Source of the DNA: Burkholderia sp. IMCC1007
GTDB lineage: Bacteria > Pseudomonadota > Gammaproteobacteria > Burkholderiales > Burkholderiaceae
NCBI RefSeq assembly: GCF_027257875.1
Contig: NZ_JAPVQY010000002.1
Span: 102,684-166,683, forward strand
DNA length: 64,000 bases
Direction of reading: 5' to 3'
Shown: positions 36,867 through 44,656 of the stretch, piece after piece
How positions within the stretch are numbered: position 1 is the stretch's first letter
Layout: every line of letters begins with the position of its first letter
Position numbers and translations under genes: made by a program
The notes under the pieces: generated by a model
Told to the model about the DNA's origin: nothing
Seen by the model: only the letters and a program-made list of their open reading frames with translations
Database searches by the model: none

Positions 36867-38608
36867 ACCCGCGAGCTGCAGACCAGACAGTCCTGTCTCG
36901 CAGCCAAAACATAAGTCGTCCAATCAGGCGCAATTGACATCCCTTCTCTCTGGATATCGGCAACCGCGACGTCCCACGAAAAGTCTGGATATCCGTCATG
37001 CGCTCCCGAACATAGAGTCGCGACCGCCAAACGGCTGGCGAGGTTGGCGATCGCATCACTATCGATCCCTGCACCAATGAACGTGGGTTGGGAGCACCCG
37101 CCGGGCTGGATTTCATCTGTACCGGCATCTGCCGGCAGTCGGATCGTCTTATCCTCGAGACCGCGAAGAAAACAATGCCAACAGCCGTTCGAACTGCCCG
37201 CCCTGATTCGACCGACGATGCCGCCTGCAGCGCCGTGCGTCGTCGTCAGCCAAACATACGGCTTCCCGAGCTCACGAGCGAGATCTGCCAGGAAGTGACT
37301 TACCCGGTGATTCGCGGCTGCGTCAATGACGATATCTGCCTCGGTCGCCAGCTGCCGGAGGATCGCATATTCAGAAACGCGATTGTCTCCGGAGGGCACT
37401 CCGATGCGAAGATTACAGCCACGCACGGTCGTGTATGGATACTCATTGCCGATGTGCAACGCCAGAGCGGTCGTCTTCTGGAGCCCTGCGTACTGCCATC
37501 CCAACGCCCACCGCACCGTATTTCCGACCTGCAAGTTATCGCAATCGACGAGTTCAAGCCGGCCGATTCCTGCCCTTGCCAGTTGGAGACAGACGGGCGA
37601 TCCCAAGCTGCCTAGCCCAACAATCAACGCGGCCTTGTCGCGCATCGGTGTCAAAAATGGCGCGCGCCGCAGCCAAGCTTGCTGGCCTCCCCAATCCGCT
37701 CGCACAAAGTCCACGCGAAAGACAGCCGGACGCGATCGCTTTGCTTCTCGCGTCACACGTACGGACAAGAATATCCAGTCATCCGCGGAGTGCCGCCAGG
37801 ACACTTCGTCGGGATAAACCACACCGACTACGATGACGTCGCCCCGCTTCGCAGACGAAAGCATTTTCCCCAGTTCAGGAAGCTTAGCTTCTATCTGGCG
37901 GAATACATCTTGCGCGGCGGTCTCGAAGGAACTGACCTCCGGCCTTTTCTCCAGCCTCAGCCAAAAACCGTTCGAACGGACTGCGAAGGCCGGTATCTTC
38001 GCCGCGAAAGTCACGAGTGGCTTGTTGTGCATGTCGCTTATCGACGCAACGACGCCATTGACGAAACACCGATCTGACCATCCGGGCGGCGCAGCACGAA
38101 GCAGTAGGTTAAGCCGCCCTGCTGACACCTCCGCCGGCGGGGTTTCGTCCGGAACGACGACCGCACATTCCACCGCATACGGCAAGAACGACGACAAAGG
38201 CTCGCCAACATGATCCTCTGCTTTCGCGATGGCCTCAGCAGCTGCGCTACTGTTGTTAACTTCCAAAATCGCTGGCAACTGCTCCTGAATCAGCGTCGCC
38301 AGCGAATCGTGCCCGGGACGCCACTCCTCTCCCTCTCGCGCCAAAAGGCAGAGATTTTGCCCAAGAGGGTGCTGGTGGCGCTGAAACTGACCGGGATCCG
38401 TCGTCACCGCTGGCACGAAGTATGGATACATATCCGGGTAACTGGCCGTGAGTGCCAGCACCCCATCTCCGTGCGGCACGTCAACATGTACCACCAGCTG
38501 CCCCGCCTCCATCGCAGCGGCGTCAATCGACCAACGATATCCCAGTCGCTCCAGCGCCTCCTTCTCCCTGGAGAACGCAGCCGGATAGCGGTCCCACCAG
38601 GCTTCCAT
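36863..38608 (-). CDS. E2-E1 fusion of a bacterial ubiquitin-like conjugation system (Cap2-like)
   Basis: A 581-aa two-domain enzyme. Residues ~1-120 are a prokaryotic E2 domain with HQHPLGQNLCLL, giving catalytic Cys87. A middle linker domain (~150-320) follows. Residues ~323-545 are a ThiF/E1 adenylation domain: GLGSLGS (331-337), VDCDNLQVGN and the zinc pairs C476xxC479 and C574xxC577. C505 (PGGCSQPTF) is the likely E1 thioester Cys. Cap2 of type II CBASS has the same order and attaches the C-terminus of a cGAS-like protein to targets. No cGAS-like gene is present here. It starts two bases after the stop of the His-rich gene. Confidence 0.92.
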   Translation of the reverse strand: MEAWWDRYPAAFSREKEALERLGYRWSIDAAAMEAGQLVVHVDVPHGDGVLALTASYPDMYPYFVPAVTTDPGQFQRHQHPLGQNLCLLAREGEEWRPGHDSLATLIQEQLPAILEVNNSSAAAEAIAKAEDHVGEPLSSFLPYAVECAVVVPDETPPAEVSAGRLNLLLRAAPPGWSDRCFVNGVVASISDMHNKPLVTFAAKIPAFAVRSNGFWLRLEKRPEVSSFETAAQDVFRQIEAKLPELGKMLSSAKRGDVIVVGVVYPDEVSWRHSADDWIFLSVRVTREAKRSRPAVFRVDFVRADWGGQQAWLRRAPFLTPMRDKAALIVGLGSLGSPVCLQLARAGIGRLELVDCDNLQVGNTVRWALGWQYAGLQKTTALALHIGNEYPYTTVRGCNLRIGVPSGDNRVSEYAILRQLATEADIVIDAAANHRVSHFLADLARELGKPYVWLTTTHGAAGGIVGRIRAGSSNGCWHCFLRGLEDKTIRLPADAGTDEIQPGGCSQPTFIGAGIDSDAIANLASRLAVATLCSGAHDGYPDFSWDVAVADIQREGMSIAPDWTTYVLAARQDCLVCSSRV

Positions 38609-38610
38609 GA

Positions 38611-38802
38611 TTAACCCACCGGCCGATGACCAGGAGGCTTCGGCGCACCGGATCCCGGGTCCGGCCGCCCCGGCGGGTTCGGCGGTGGTTGGTGGCCATG
38701 ATCATGATGGCCGGGATGCGCGTGGTCACCATGGTGGCCATGCTTGGAACCGTCTTCATGGCCGCGCTGTTCGTGCGCGCCCTTCTGGTCATGCTCGCTC
38801 AT
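38611..38802 (-). CDS. His/Pro-rich 63-aa protein ending in glycine; candidate conjugation substrate
   Basis: A 63-codon frame with AGGAAA eight bases before ATG, ending two bases before the E2-E1 start. Thirteen of 63 residues are His, mostly in residues 4-37 (for example HGHHGDHAHPGHHDHGH); residues 39-61 are Pro/Gly-rich; the last residues are RPVG. It has no beta-grasp fold by eye. The position is where BilA or a cGAS-like protein would be in related operons, and the C-terminal Gly is what E1 enzymes adenylate. A role as modifier or metal-binding partner is inference. Confidence 0.65.
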   Translation of the reverse strand: MSEHDQKGAHEQRGHEDGSKHGHHGDHAHPGHHDHGHQPPPNPPGRPDPGSGAPKPPGHRPVG

Positions 38803-38908
38803 AGTCGCTTTTCCTGATAGATCGCCGGCAGCATCTGTCGATGCTGATCGGCCGCCATCTACGGCCGATGGAACTATTCTATCGGCGCGCGCAGAAAATA
38901 CAACTACT

Positions 38909-38943
38909 TTTTATGACCACATATTTTAAGCGATGACATAAAA
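38909..38943. promoter_or_regulatory. Inverted repeat in the E2-E1/CapW divergent promoter
   Basis: TTTTATG (38909-38915) and CATAAAA (38937-38943) form a perfect 7-base inverted repeat with a 21-base spacer, 41 bases upstream of the WYL regulator start. A dimeric CapW/BrxR protein would be expected to bind such a site and repress the divergent operon. Confidence 0.5.
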
Positions 38944-38983
38944 TCAATCTTGGCCTACAATGTGGTGCGGAGGACTACCTTAT

Positions 38984-39832
38984 ATGAACCTGCCCCGAGA
39001 CACCCAGCGCGAGCGGCTGTACTACATCGAATTTCTGGCCCTATTTTCTGGACAAGTGAGCAGGAAGGACCTGACTTTCCGGTTCGGGATTAGCGAACCT
39101 GCTGCAACCAAGGACCTATCGCTCTACGCAGAGTTAGCCCCTTCGGTGCTGAGATACGACCTGCGCCGGAAATGCTACGTTTTTGACGGCGGACAGCCAT
39201 ACTTCGAACACAACGTCGAGCAGGCCCTGCATGCGTTAGCGGGCGACGGCGCTGTCGATTTCGATCCTTCGAGAACAAAGCGAATCCCTGGTTGGGTAAG
39301 CACAAGCATCAAGCGTCAGGTTCCGCTGGAAATCGCTGCGACTCTCACCCGCGCTATCGATCAGCAACAGTTTGTTATTGCTGAGTACACCTCACTAACG
39401 ACTGGATCTCACTCCCGAAAACTCTCACCGTTGGCTCTCGTGAATGACGGCCTACGCTGGCACATTCGGTGTTTCGACCACGAAAAGGAAGAGTTTCGGG
39501 ATTTCGGGCTCACTCGATTCACGAGTGTCGAGGAACGTGGCAGTTCCGATGTCGACTTGTCAAAAGATCGTGACTGGAACACCGAAATAATGTTGCGTCT
39601 TACCCCACATCCCCAGGCCCTTCACCCGGAAACGACATATGCTGACTATGACATGAAAGACGGCGCCAAGACTGTCACGCTCCGTGCTTGCCTAGTGGGA
39701 TATTTTTTGCGTCATTGGCATGTTGACTACTCCCCAAACGCATCCGGCAACCCGCGCGCGCAACAGCTCTATCTCGCGAATCGGAGTGAAGTGATTGACG
39801 CCGGTACTCCGGCATGGGCGCTGCAACCTTAG
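38984..39832 (+). CDS. CapW/BrxR-type WYL transcriptional regulator
   Basis: A 282-aa protein with an N-terminal winged helix (~5-95, ERLYYIEFLALFSGQVSRKDLTFRFGISEPAATKDLSLY), a WYL domain (~125-200, VIAEYTSLTTGSHSRKLSPLALVNDGLRWHIRCFD) and a C-terminal WCX-like domain. This is the architecture of BrxR and CapW, which repress BREX, CBASS and other defence operons. GGAGG lies ten bases before ATG 38984. It is divergent from the His-rich/E2-E1/JAB operon, supporting an antiphage role for that operon. Confidence 0.88.
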   Translation: MNLPRDTQRERLYYIEFLALFSGQVSRKDLTFRFGISEPAATKDLSLYAELAPSVLRYDLRRKCYVFDGGQPYFEHNVEQALHALAGDGAVDFDPSRTKRIPGWVSTSIKRQVPLEIAATLTRAIDQQQFVIAEYTSLTTGSHSRKLSPLALVNDGLRWHIRCFDHEKEEFRDFGLTRFTSVEERGSSDVDLSKDRDWNTEIMLRLTPHPQALHPETTYADYDMKDGAKTVTLRACLVGYFLRHWHVDYSPNASGNPRAQQLYLANRSEVIDAGTPAWALQP

Positions 39833-40054
39833 GTGACTAGGTCGGAGCAGTTGTGAAGAATGACGCGACGTCTTCATCACCGGTAACGTAATCGCCCTTT
39901 CGGAGGCACGATGCGCTCTTGATACAATGATGTGATCAGCTCGATCTTGCTGGCTCGCCGTCGGTCCAGCAGGGAACATGCGGACGTCCCGGTACGCCGA
40001 GAAAGCACGAGATCATCGTCTACCCAGACGCTAACGAACACTAGCCAATCAAAG

Positions 40055-40585
40055 ATGCAAGATATCGAATTCTATCGCGCAAACGAAAAACCATACGGCG
40101 TTTTCAGTAACCTGTATAAACGCGCAATCGTATTTGAAGGCATCGAGTATCCCACGTCAGAACACGCCTATCAGGCGGGCAAAGCCAGAAAGGACTCAGT
40201 TCGCGATTGGCTCATGGCTGCGCCCTCACCCTCGCTGCTTGCGATGGCGGCGCATGGACTGTATGTGTGGGACGTTCACCCTGACTGGTCCAAAACCAAA
40301 TTCGCCAGGATGAAACAGGTACTGCATGCCAAATTCACCCAGCACCAGGACTTGCAGGAGATTCTGCTTTCGACAGGCGACGCAAGACTGGTAGAAACCG
40401 CAACGGTTGACAATGCGGTCAATCGGCTTTGGGGACAGGTGAACGGTGTCGGGAAAAATATGCTGGGGGTCTTGCTGATGGAGGTCCGCTCAGAAATCAG
40501 GGCATCGCTTGTCAAACCGTCCCGGGCAAAGACAAAGCCCGCCCTCTCCCGCCGGAAATCAAACCGGGAAAAGCTCACAGCATAA
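40055..40585 (+). CDS. NADAR/YbiA-family protein
   Basis: A 176-aa NADAR (DUF1768) protein: IEFYRANEKPYGVFSNLYKRAIVFEG at the N-terminus, YPTSEHAYQAGKA with the conserved SEH..Q, and LWGQVNGVGKNMLGVLLMEVR at the C-terminus. NADAR proteins hydrolyse N-glycosidic bonds, including ADP-ribose on guanine in DarT1-type systems and aberrant riboflavin intermediates (YbiA). Start at the ATG with the family's true N-terminus; upstream in-frame codons look non-coding. Its last 27 bases overlap the PfkB gene convergently. Confidence 0.9.
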   Translation: MQDIEFYRANEKPYGVFSNLYKRAIVFEGIEYPTSEHAYQAGKARKDSVRDWLMAAPSPSLLAMAAHGLYVWDVHPDWSKTKFARMKQVLHAKFTQHQDLQEILLSTGDARLVETATVDNAVNRLWGQVNGVGKNMLGVLLMEVRSEIRASLVKPSRAKTKPALSRRKSNREKLTA

Positions 40586-41668
40586 CTTCGCGGGCTTTCG
40601 CGGCGGGATATGCAGTCCAACGCCGGAGTACGATGACCTGCCGACCGCCTGCGCGGATTCATAAGCATCGCGCCAATCTCCGGCTTCCCAGATTGCATCT
40701 GGGTCACGGGCTTCCATCAGATCAGCCAAGGCCAGCAACTTGTCTCTTACCTCATATCGGGCCAACCCACGTGCCCCTGAATGCATGCAGTTCAGGGCGG
40801 CCAGTGCCTGACCGAACCGAAGAGACGCTGCAAGCGTTGGTGTGTTCAATTCTCGCGATGAACGGCCCCCGTATAACGCGTAAAGCAAACCGGCAGTACA
40901 CCAGTCACCCGCTCCGGCCGTGTCAGCCACACGCGGGACACTGAACGCCGTCAGCGTCCGCCAACTCCCCTGCGGCATGTCGGACGCCACCCTGAAGCGA
41001 AGTCCCTGTGCGCCCAGTGTCTGAATAACCACCTCAACATCCGAGCAGTCAAACGCCGCCAGTTCCGTGATTCGTTCGTCCGCGTACTTCAGGATGTGAC
41101 ACGCATCGATCGCCCGCTGAAAATCCGCCGTTCTGACAGCAACGGCGGATGGCTCGAACACGACTAACGCCCCCCGACTACGGTAGTTCTCCGCCAGATT
41201 AAGCGACCAGTCAGTGACGCGATCAAAGTAGAAAACATCCGGCCGTTCGATCTGCCGCAGCACCGTATGGCAGTACGCGTCCCCAGCCTCGGACGCAAAC
41301 CCCCGCTTCTGTCCACAAAAGGGGCACGAGAAACTGAATCTGTGGGTACATTCGTGATCGCCGGGCCACTGGTAGACAACCGGCGTATGTGCATGGTCTT
41401 CGTGCCTGATGAACCGGGTATCCGCCCGAAGAACCTCGAACTCACGGCGGATGCGCCTGCCGGCAACATCATCCCCGAGCCTCGCGACCGGGGCGCTCGA
41501 CCAGCCAAGGAATGCGAGAATAGCCAGGACATTCCCTGCCGAGCCGCCCAATTCGGCCCGCACGCTGGTCCTATCCTCGCCCAGGAGGACATCCAGCGCC
41601 AGCAGACCTGTCCCCACGACGTGTGGTCGCGTGTCAGACCTTTCCGGCAAGCTCAATCGAATCGTCAT
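40559..41668 (-). CDS. PfkB-family (ribokinase-like) sugar/nucleoside kinase
   Basis: A 369-aa ribokinase-fold kinase. N-terminal VVGTGLLALDVLL and AELGGSAGNVLAILAFLGW form the substrate lid and glycine pair. C-terminal DTAGAGD (249-255) is the PfkB signature with catalytic Asp255. An insertion at ~107-135 contains CPFCGQ plus an upstream Cys and later Cys, perhaps a metal site unusual for the family. Last gene of a five-gene operon; its start overlaps the preceding gene by ~35 bases. Substrate unknown. Confidence 0.88.
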   Translation of the reverse strand: MTIRLSLPERSDTRPHVVGTGLLALDVLLGEDRTSVRAELGGSAGNVLAILAFLGWSSAPVARLGDDVAGRRIRREFEVLRADTRFIRHEDHAHTPVVYQWPGDHECTHRFSFSCPFCGQKRGFASEAGDAYCHTVLRQIERPDVFYFDRVTDWSLNLAENYRSRGALVVFEPSAVAVRTADFQRAIDACHILKYADERITELAAFDCSDVEVVIQTLGAQGLRFRVASDMPQGSWRTLTAFSVPRVADTAGAGDWCTAGLLYALYGGRSSRELNTPTLAASLRFGQALAALNCMHSGARGLARYEVRDKLLALADLMEARDPDAIWEAGDWRDAYESAQAVGRSSYSGVGLHIPPRKPAKLCCELFPV

Positions 41669-42749
41669 AGGGAACCCCAGCAAGCCAAACGTGCCACAAG
41701 TGGTTGGGCTTTTGAACAGTCAGCCCTGCGGGAGGTGCTGAGGCAGTAGTATACCCGATCGTCTCTACATACAGCATCGGGAGGTCCAGGTCGATCGCAG
41801 CCAGCAGCATTCCCAAACTGCCCATGCGCCAGCCGTTCGGCGAAAGCACCGTGATCGCTGTCTGCTTGGTCGCCTGAAATACCTCCTTGCGCGCGGAGTC
41901 CATCCTCGAAATCGACTGAAAGACATCCATCGGGTCCGATTCGTGCGCGTAGATGATGTTCAGATGACTGCTCTCCCAGTCGCCAAGGAGGAGATCTCCA
42001 AACTCGAAGAGCAGATCGTCTCCGCGCCGGGGACGCGCCGACGGAAAAGGTACAATCGGACAGACTTCCGCCACCGGAGCGTTTGCCGATAGTGCCTGAA
42101 ACATGATGCTCATCTGAGGTAGTGAGCTCTCTGCCAGTTGCGGCACCCACAGCTTCAGGTTGTCAGCGCTGACATCAAGCCCCATAGTTCCCTGAAATCC
42201 GTGCATCCACTCGGCACGGTCATTGGATTCCGACTCCAGCCTGATCTCACGATGATCGTTTGTCGCCATCAGAACGTGAACGTTTGCTCCAGACTGCATG
42301 CTGCGCTCAATGGCCTGCTTGACGAGGGGAAAGCATATCCCGCGCGACATTCCTGTCGCGTCGATGACGACGTCAGCGTAATCGCCTTCGTACCAGTTGT
42401 CCGCTGCACGGGCAGCGACGCGCCCGCCGACCGTCGCACCGTCGTCGGCCACGATGCGCACGTCCTCGAACCGGAGCTGCTCCCGCGGTATTGTTCGCTC
42501 GAGGTACGCAACATGGCTGGCGCCAATGTCATTCAACGTCTTCGAGCTATCGCGCCGTCTTTCCACCATAAAGCGGAAATCAACGCATTTTGCCGCGGCC
42601 AGCTCAGTCGCAAAATAGAGGCTGCTCGTCTCAATCCCGACGGTCCCGATAAATAGCACGCGCCTTGAGTTCATCAGGTGTTCCGACAGAAAGGGAAGCA
42701 CGTCGGCGTCGCTCTGGGCGTAGCACCTGTCGCGGGAAAAACGATTCAT
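41634..42749 (-). CDS. Unrecognised protein, possible Rossmann-like fold
   Basis: A 371-aa protein I cannot assign. From residue ~27 it reads RRVLFIGTVGIETSSLYFATELAAA, resembling a nucleotide-binding strand-loop-helix; later DVVIDATGMSRGICFPLV and VHVLMATNDHREI suggest an alternating alpha/beta domain, and SPNGWRMGSLGMLLAAIDLDLPMLYVET near the C-terminus looks like a second one. It overlaps the ATPase stop by 4 bases and the kinase start by ~35. It may be a dedicated sensor or nucleotide enzyme of the operon. Confidence 0.75.
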   Translation of the reverse strand: MNRFSRDRCYAQSDADVLPFLSEHLMNSRRVLFIGTVGIETSSLYFATELAAAKCVDFRFMVERRRDSSKTLNDIGASHVAYLERTIPREQLRFEDVRIVADDGATVGGRVAARAADNWYEGDYADVVIDATGMSRGICFPLVKQAIERSMQSGANVHVLMATNDHREIRLESESNDRAEWMHGFQGTMGLDVSADNLKLWVPQLAESSLPQMSIMFQALSANAPVAEVCPIVPFPSARPRRGDDLLFEFGDLLLGDWESSHLNIIYAHESDPMDVFQSISRMDSARKEVFQATKQTAITVLSPNGWRMGSLGMLLAAIDLDLPMLYVETIGYTTASAPPAGLTVQKPNHLWHVWLAGVPYDDSIELAGKV

Positions 42750-44656
42750 TCACTGATACTCGCAATAAGCTCCGACAAGTGGCCCTCACAAAAGCCACCA
42801 CGCCCAAACGTCAGTCCGTGCTTCAGGATCGGAAGTCCACCCAGTTGAAACAGGCACCATGTCCGTCGTTTGCATTCATAGTTCTCAGTGAGAGAAAGCG
42901 CGTTATAGGCAAGCGCGTAGTGCAAAACAACCACTAGATTGCCCCCATCCTTCTGGAAACGATCCATTTCGGACTGAGGTATCCCGAACGCATTGGCACC
43001 GTCATCCAGCGGTGCGTTCGGTTCAAGAGTGCGGCCCCTGCAGCGGGACGCGATGAATTCGACAAGCCGGCGTACTGCATCACTGTGCGGGAAATTCCAG
43101 CGTTCGATCGTCGAAGCCGCCTGCCGGACCAGGATTTCATTTTGAACCTTCGCCTCCAGTCGAGGCTCTCGCCCGCGCACAATTCTAGTTTCCACGTTGT
43201 CCACCAATGCACCCGCCAGCTGGATAAATTGCTCGATATTCTCGCTACTCGCATCGACCAAACGATCAAACCCGTAGTAGAAAGGCTTACCATAGTCATG
43301 GAGTAACTGGAGGTTGGCACCAGCAATCAACGAGGCGTTCACTGAACGTGACGCTACCGGCTCATCCGGTCGCAACTCAAGCTCCTCGGGTTCCGAAGAA
43401 AATAGCTCTGTCTGAGGGGTACGACGAGACTCGCGGTGTATCAAGATCCGGAGCAGCGCCTGCCGGGTATCATCCGGTAGTTCAGCAGGAATCCATGACC
43501 GGATGAGATCAACACGATTTGCGGCAAACCCACTCTCATCGATCACCCTCTTGACCGCAGCAGTCAGTTGCCGCATGTCCGCGGACTGCAATACAGGATC
43601 CTTCGTCGACAGACAGTCCTCAAGACGGATCGACTGCCTGCGCAACGTGGGCATCTGTTCGATATACCGCTTTGATATGTCCTTGACCGTCGCCTTAAAC
43701 GCGCGCTTGTCCGATGCACCTTTCTGCATGAGCTTGAGCACCCAGTCGCGGTCCCGTGTACTACCCGCGGCACTGACAGACGCCCCCTCAGGATCCGACG
43801 TCAACGCACGCCGGAAGACATCGTGGCCAATCGCATCGACGCGCGTGACCAGCCATCTGGCAACCTTCAGCTCCCGCCCCTGCAGCCACTGCTCAACATC
43901 CGCGAACTGTTCAGGATGCAATTCATGTGCATCATCGACAATTGACAGCGGCCTCATGGTGATTTCGCCGCCGTCAACCCCCGCGATGGCCGGTATGCGA
44001 ATCGCTTCGATGATCGAAAAGGCCTCATAGGAACTTTGCGGGCCGATCTCGGCCAATTGGTGCTCCGCGGGTGGCACCAGGGCAGTGACGATCCGAAATA
44101 TCCGTGCCTCGACTGACCGCGCGTAGTCTCGAAAGGCAAGCGTATCTTCGGCGCGAATAAGCCTCGCCTGAACCTCAAATTGCTCACGCGCAACTATCTT
44201 GACCTGCGAAAGATCCGCACCGGCCCCCTCAATCTTTCTCAACCATCCAAGTACTGAGCGAACCTGGATCAAGGACCGCAGAAGAGCGGACTTCACCTTG
44301 GCCGAATACGGCAACTCCCAGATATCCCGCATATCGGGCGTTGTTGCGAGTCGAAAAGCCAGTATTCGCGGCCGAAGATCCTCAATGACCAGACACTCAG
44401 TCAAGGCACGTGTTACGTCCTTGTGGTCTGTACTGGGCAACGACCTCAACAAGGCGACAACGGTGTCGAGTTCGATCAGTCGCGCAATCGTGGTCTTGCC
44501 GCTACCCGGTGTTCCGACCACAATGACGAGTCTGTCAAAGAACGATGCGGCGTTGCTTTCAAAGAACCGTCTGAGCGGCTCCGGGCTGAGAATAGATAGT
44601 AGCGCGCCTGGCGCATCAAAATATTCCGTGGCGCGTTTCTTGAACGGATTATCCAT
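42746..44656 (-). CDS. P-loop ATPase of the five-gene operon
   Basis: A 636-aa protein with Walker A GTPGSGKTT (48-56) and a Walker B-like SIVDDAHEL around residue 240. The layout suits the AAA+/STAND-like ATPases, with ~350 C-terminal residues that could be a sensor or partner-binding region. No recognised effector domain is present. It overlaps the PRTase gene by 8 bases and the next gene by 4. Confidence 0.8.
   Translation of the reverse strand: MDNPFKKRATEYFDAPGALLSILSPEPLRRFFESNAASFFDRLVIVVGTPGSGKTTIARLIELDTVVALLRSLPSTDHKDVTRALTECLVIEDLRPRILAFRLATTPDMRDIWELPYSAKVKSALLRSLIQVRSVLGWLRKIEGAGADLSQVKIVAREQFEVQARLIRAEDTLAFRDYARSVEARIFRIVTALVPPAEHQLAEIGPQSSYEAFSIIEAIRIPAIAGVDGGEITMRPLSIVDDAHELHPEQFADVEQWLQGRELKVARWLVTRVDAIGHDVFRRALTSDPEGASVSAAGSTRDRDWVLKLMQKGASDKRAFKATVKDISKRYIEQMPTLRRQSIRLEDCLSTKDPVLQSADMRQLTAAVKRVIDESGFAANRVDLIRSWIPAELPDDTRQALLRILIHRESRRTPQTELFSSEPEELELRPDEPVASRSVNASLIAGANLQLLHDYGKPFYYGFDRLVDASSENIEQFIQLAGALVDNVETRIVRGREPRLEAKVQNEILVRQAASTIERWNFPHSDAVRRLVEFIASRCRGRTLEPNAPLDDGANAFGIPQSEMDRFQKDGGNLVVVLHYALAYNALSLTENYECKRRTWCLFQLGGLPILKHGLTFGRGGFCEGHLSELIASISE

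Noticed and set aside
38523..38792. 89-codon minus-strand frame overlapping the His-rich gene and E2-E1 start
   Set aside because: Overlaps the E2-E1 N-terminus out of frame and lacks a ribosome site, whereas the His-rich frame has both a ribosome site and adjacency.
36863..39832. Calling the locus a canonical type II CBASS
   Set aside because: E2-E1 and JAB are present, but no CD-NTase (cGAS-like) gene is found in or next to the operon.
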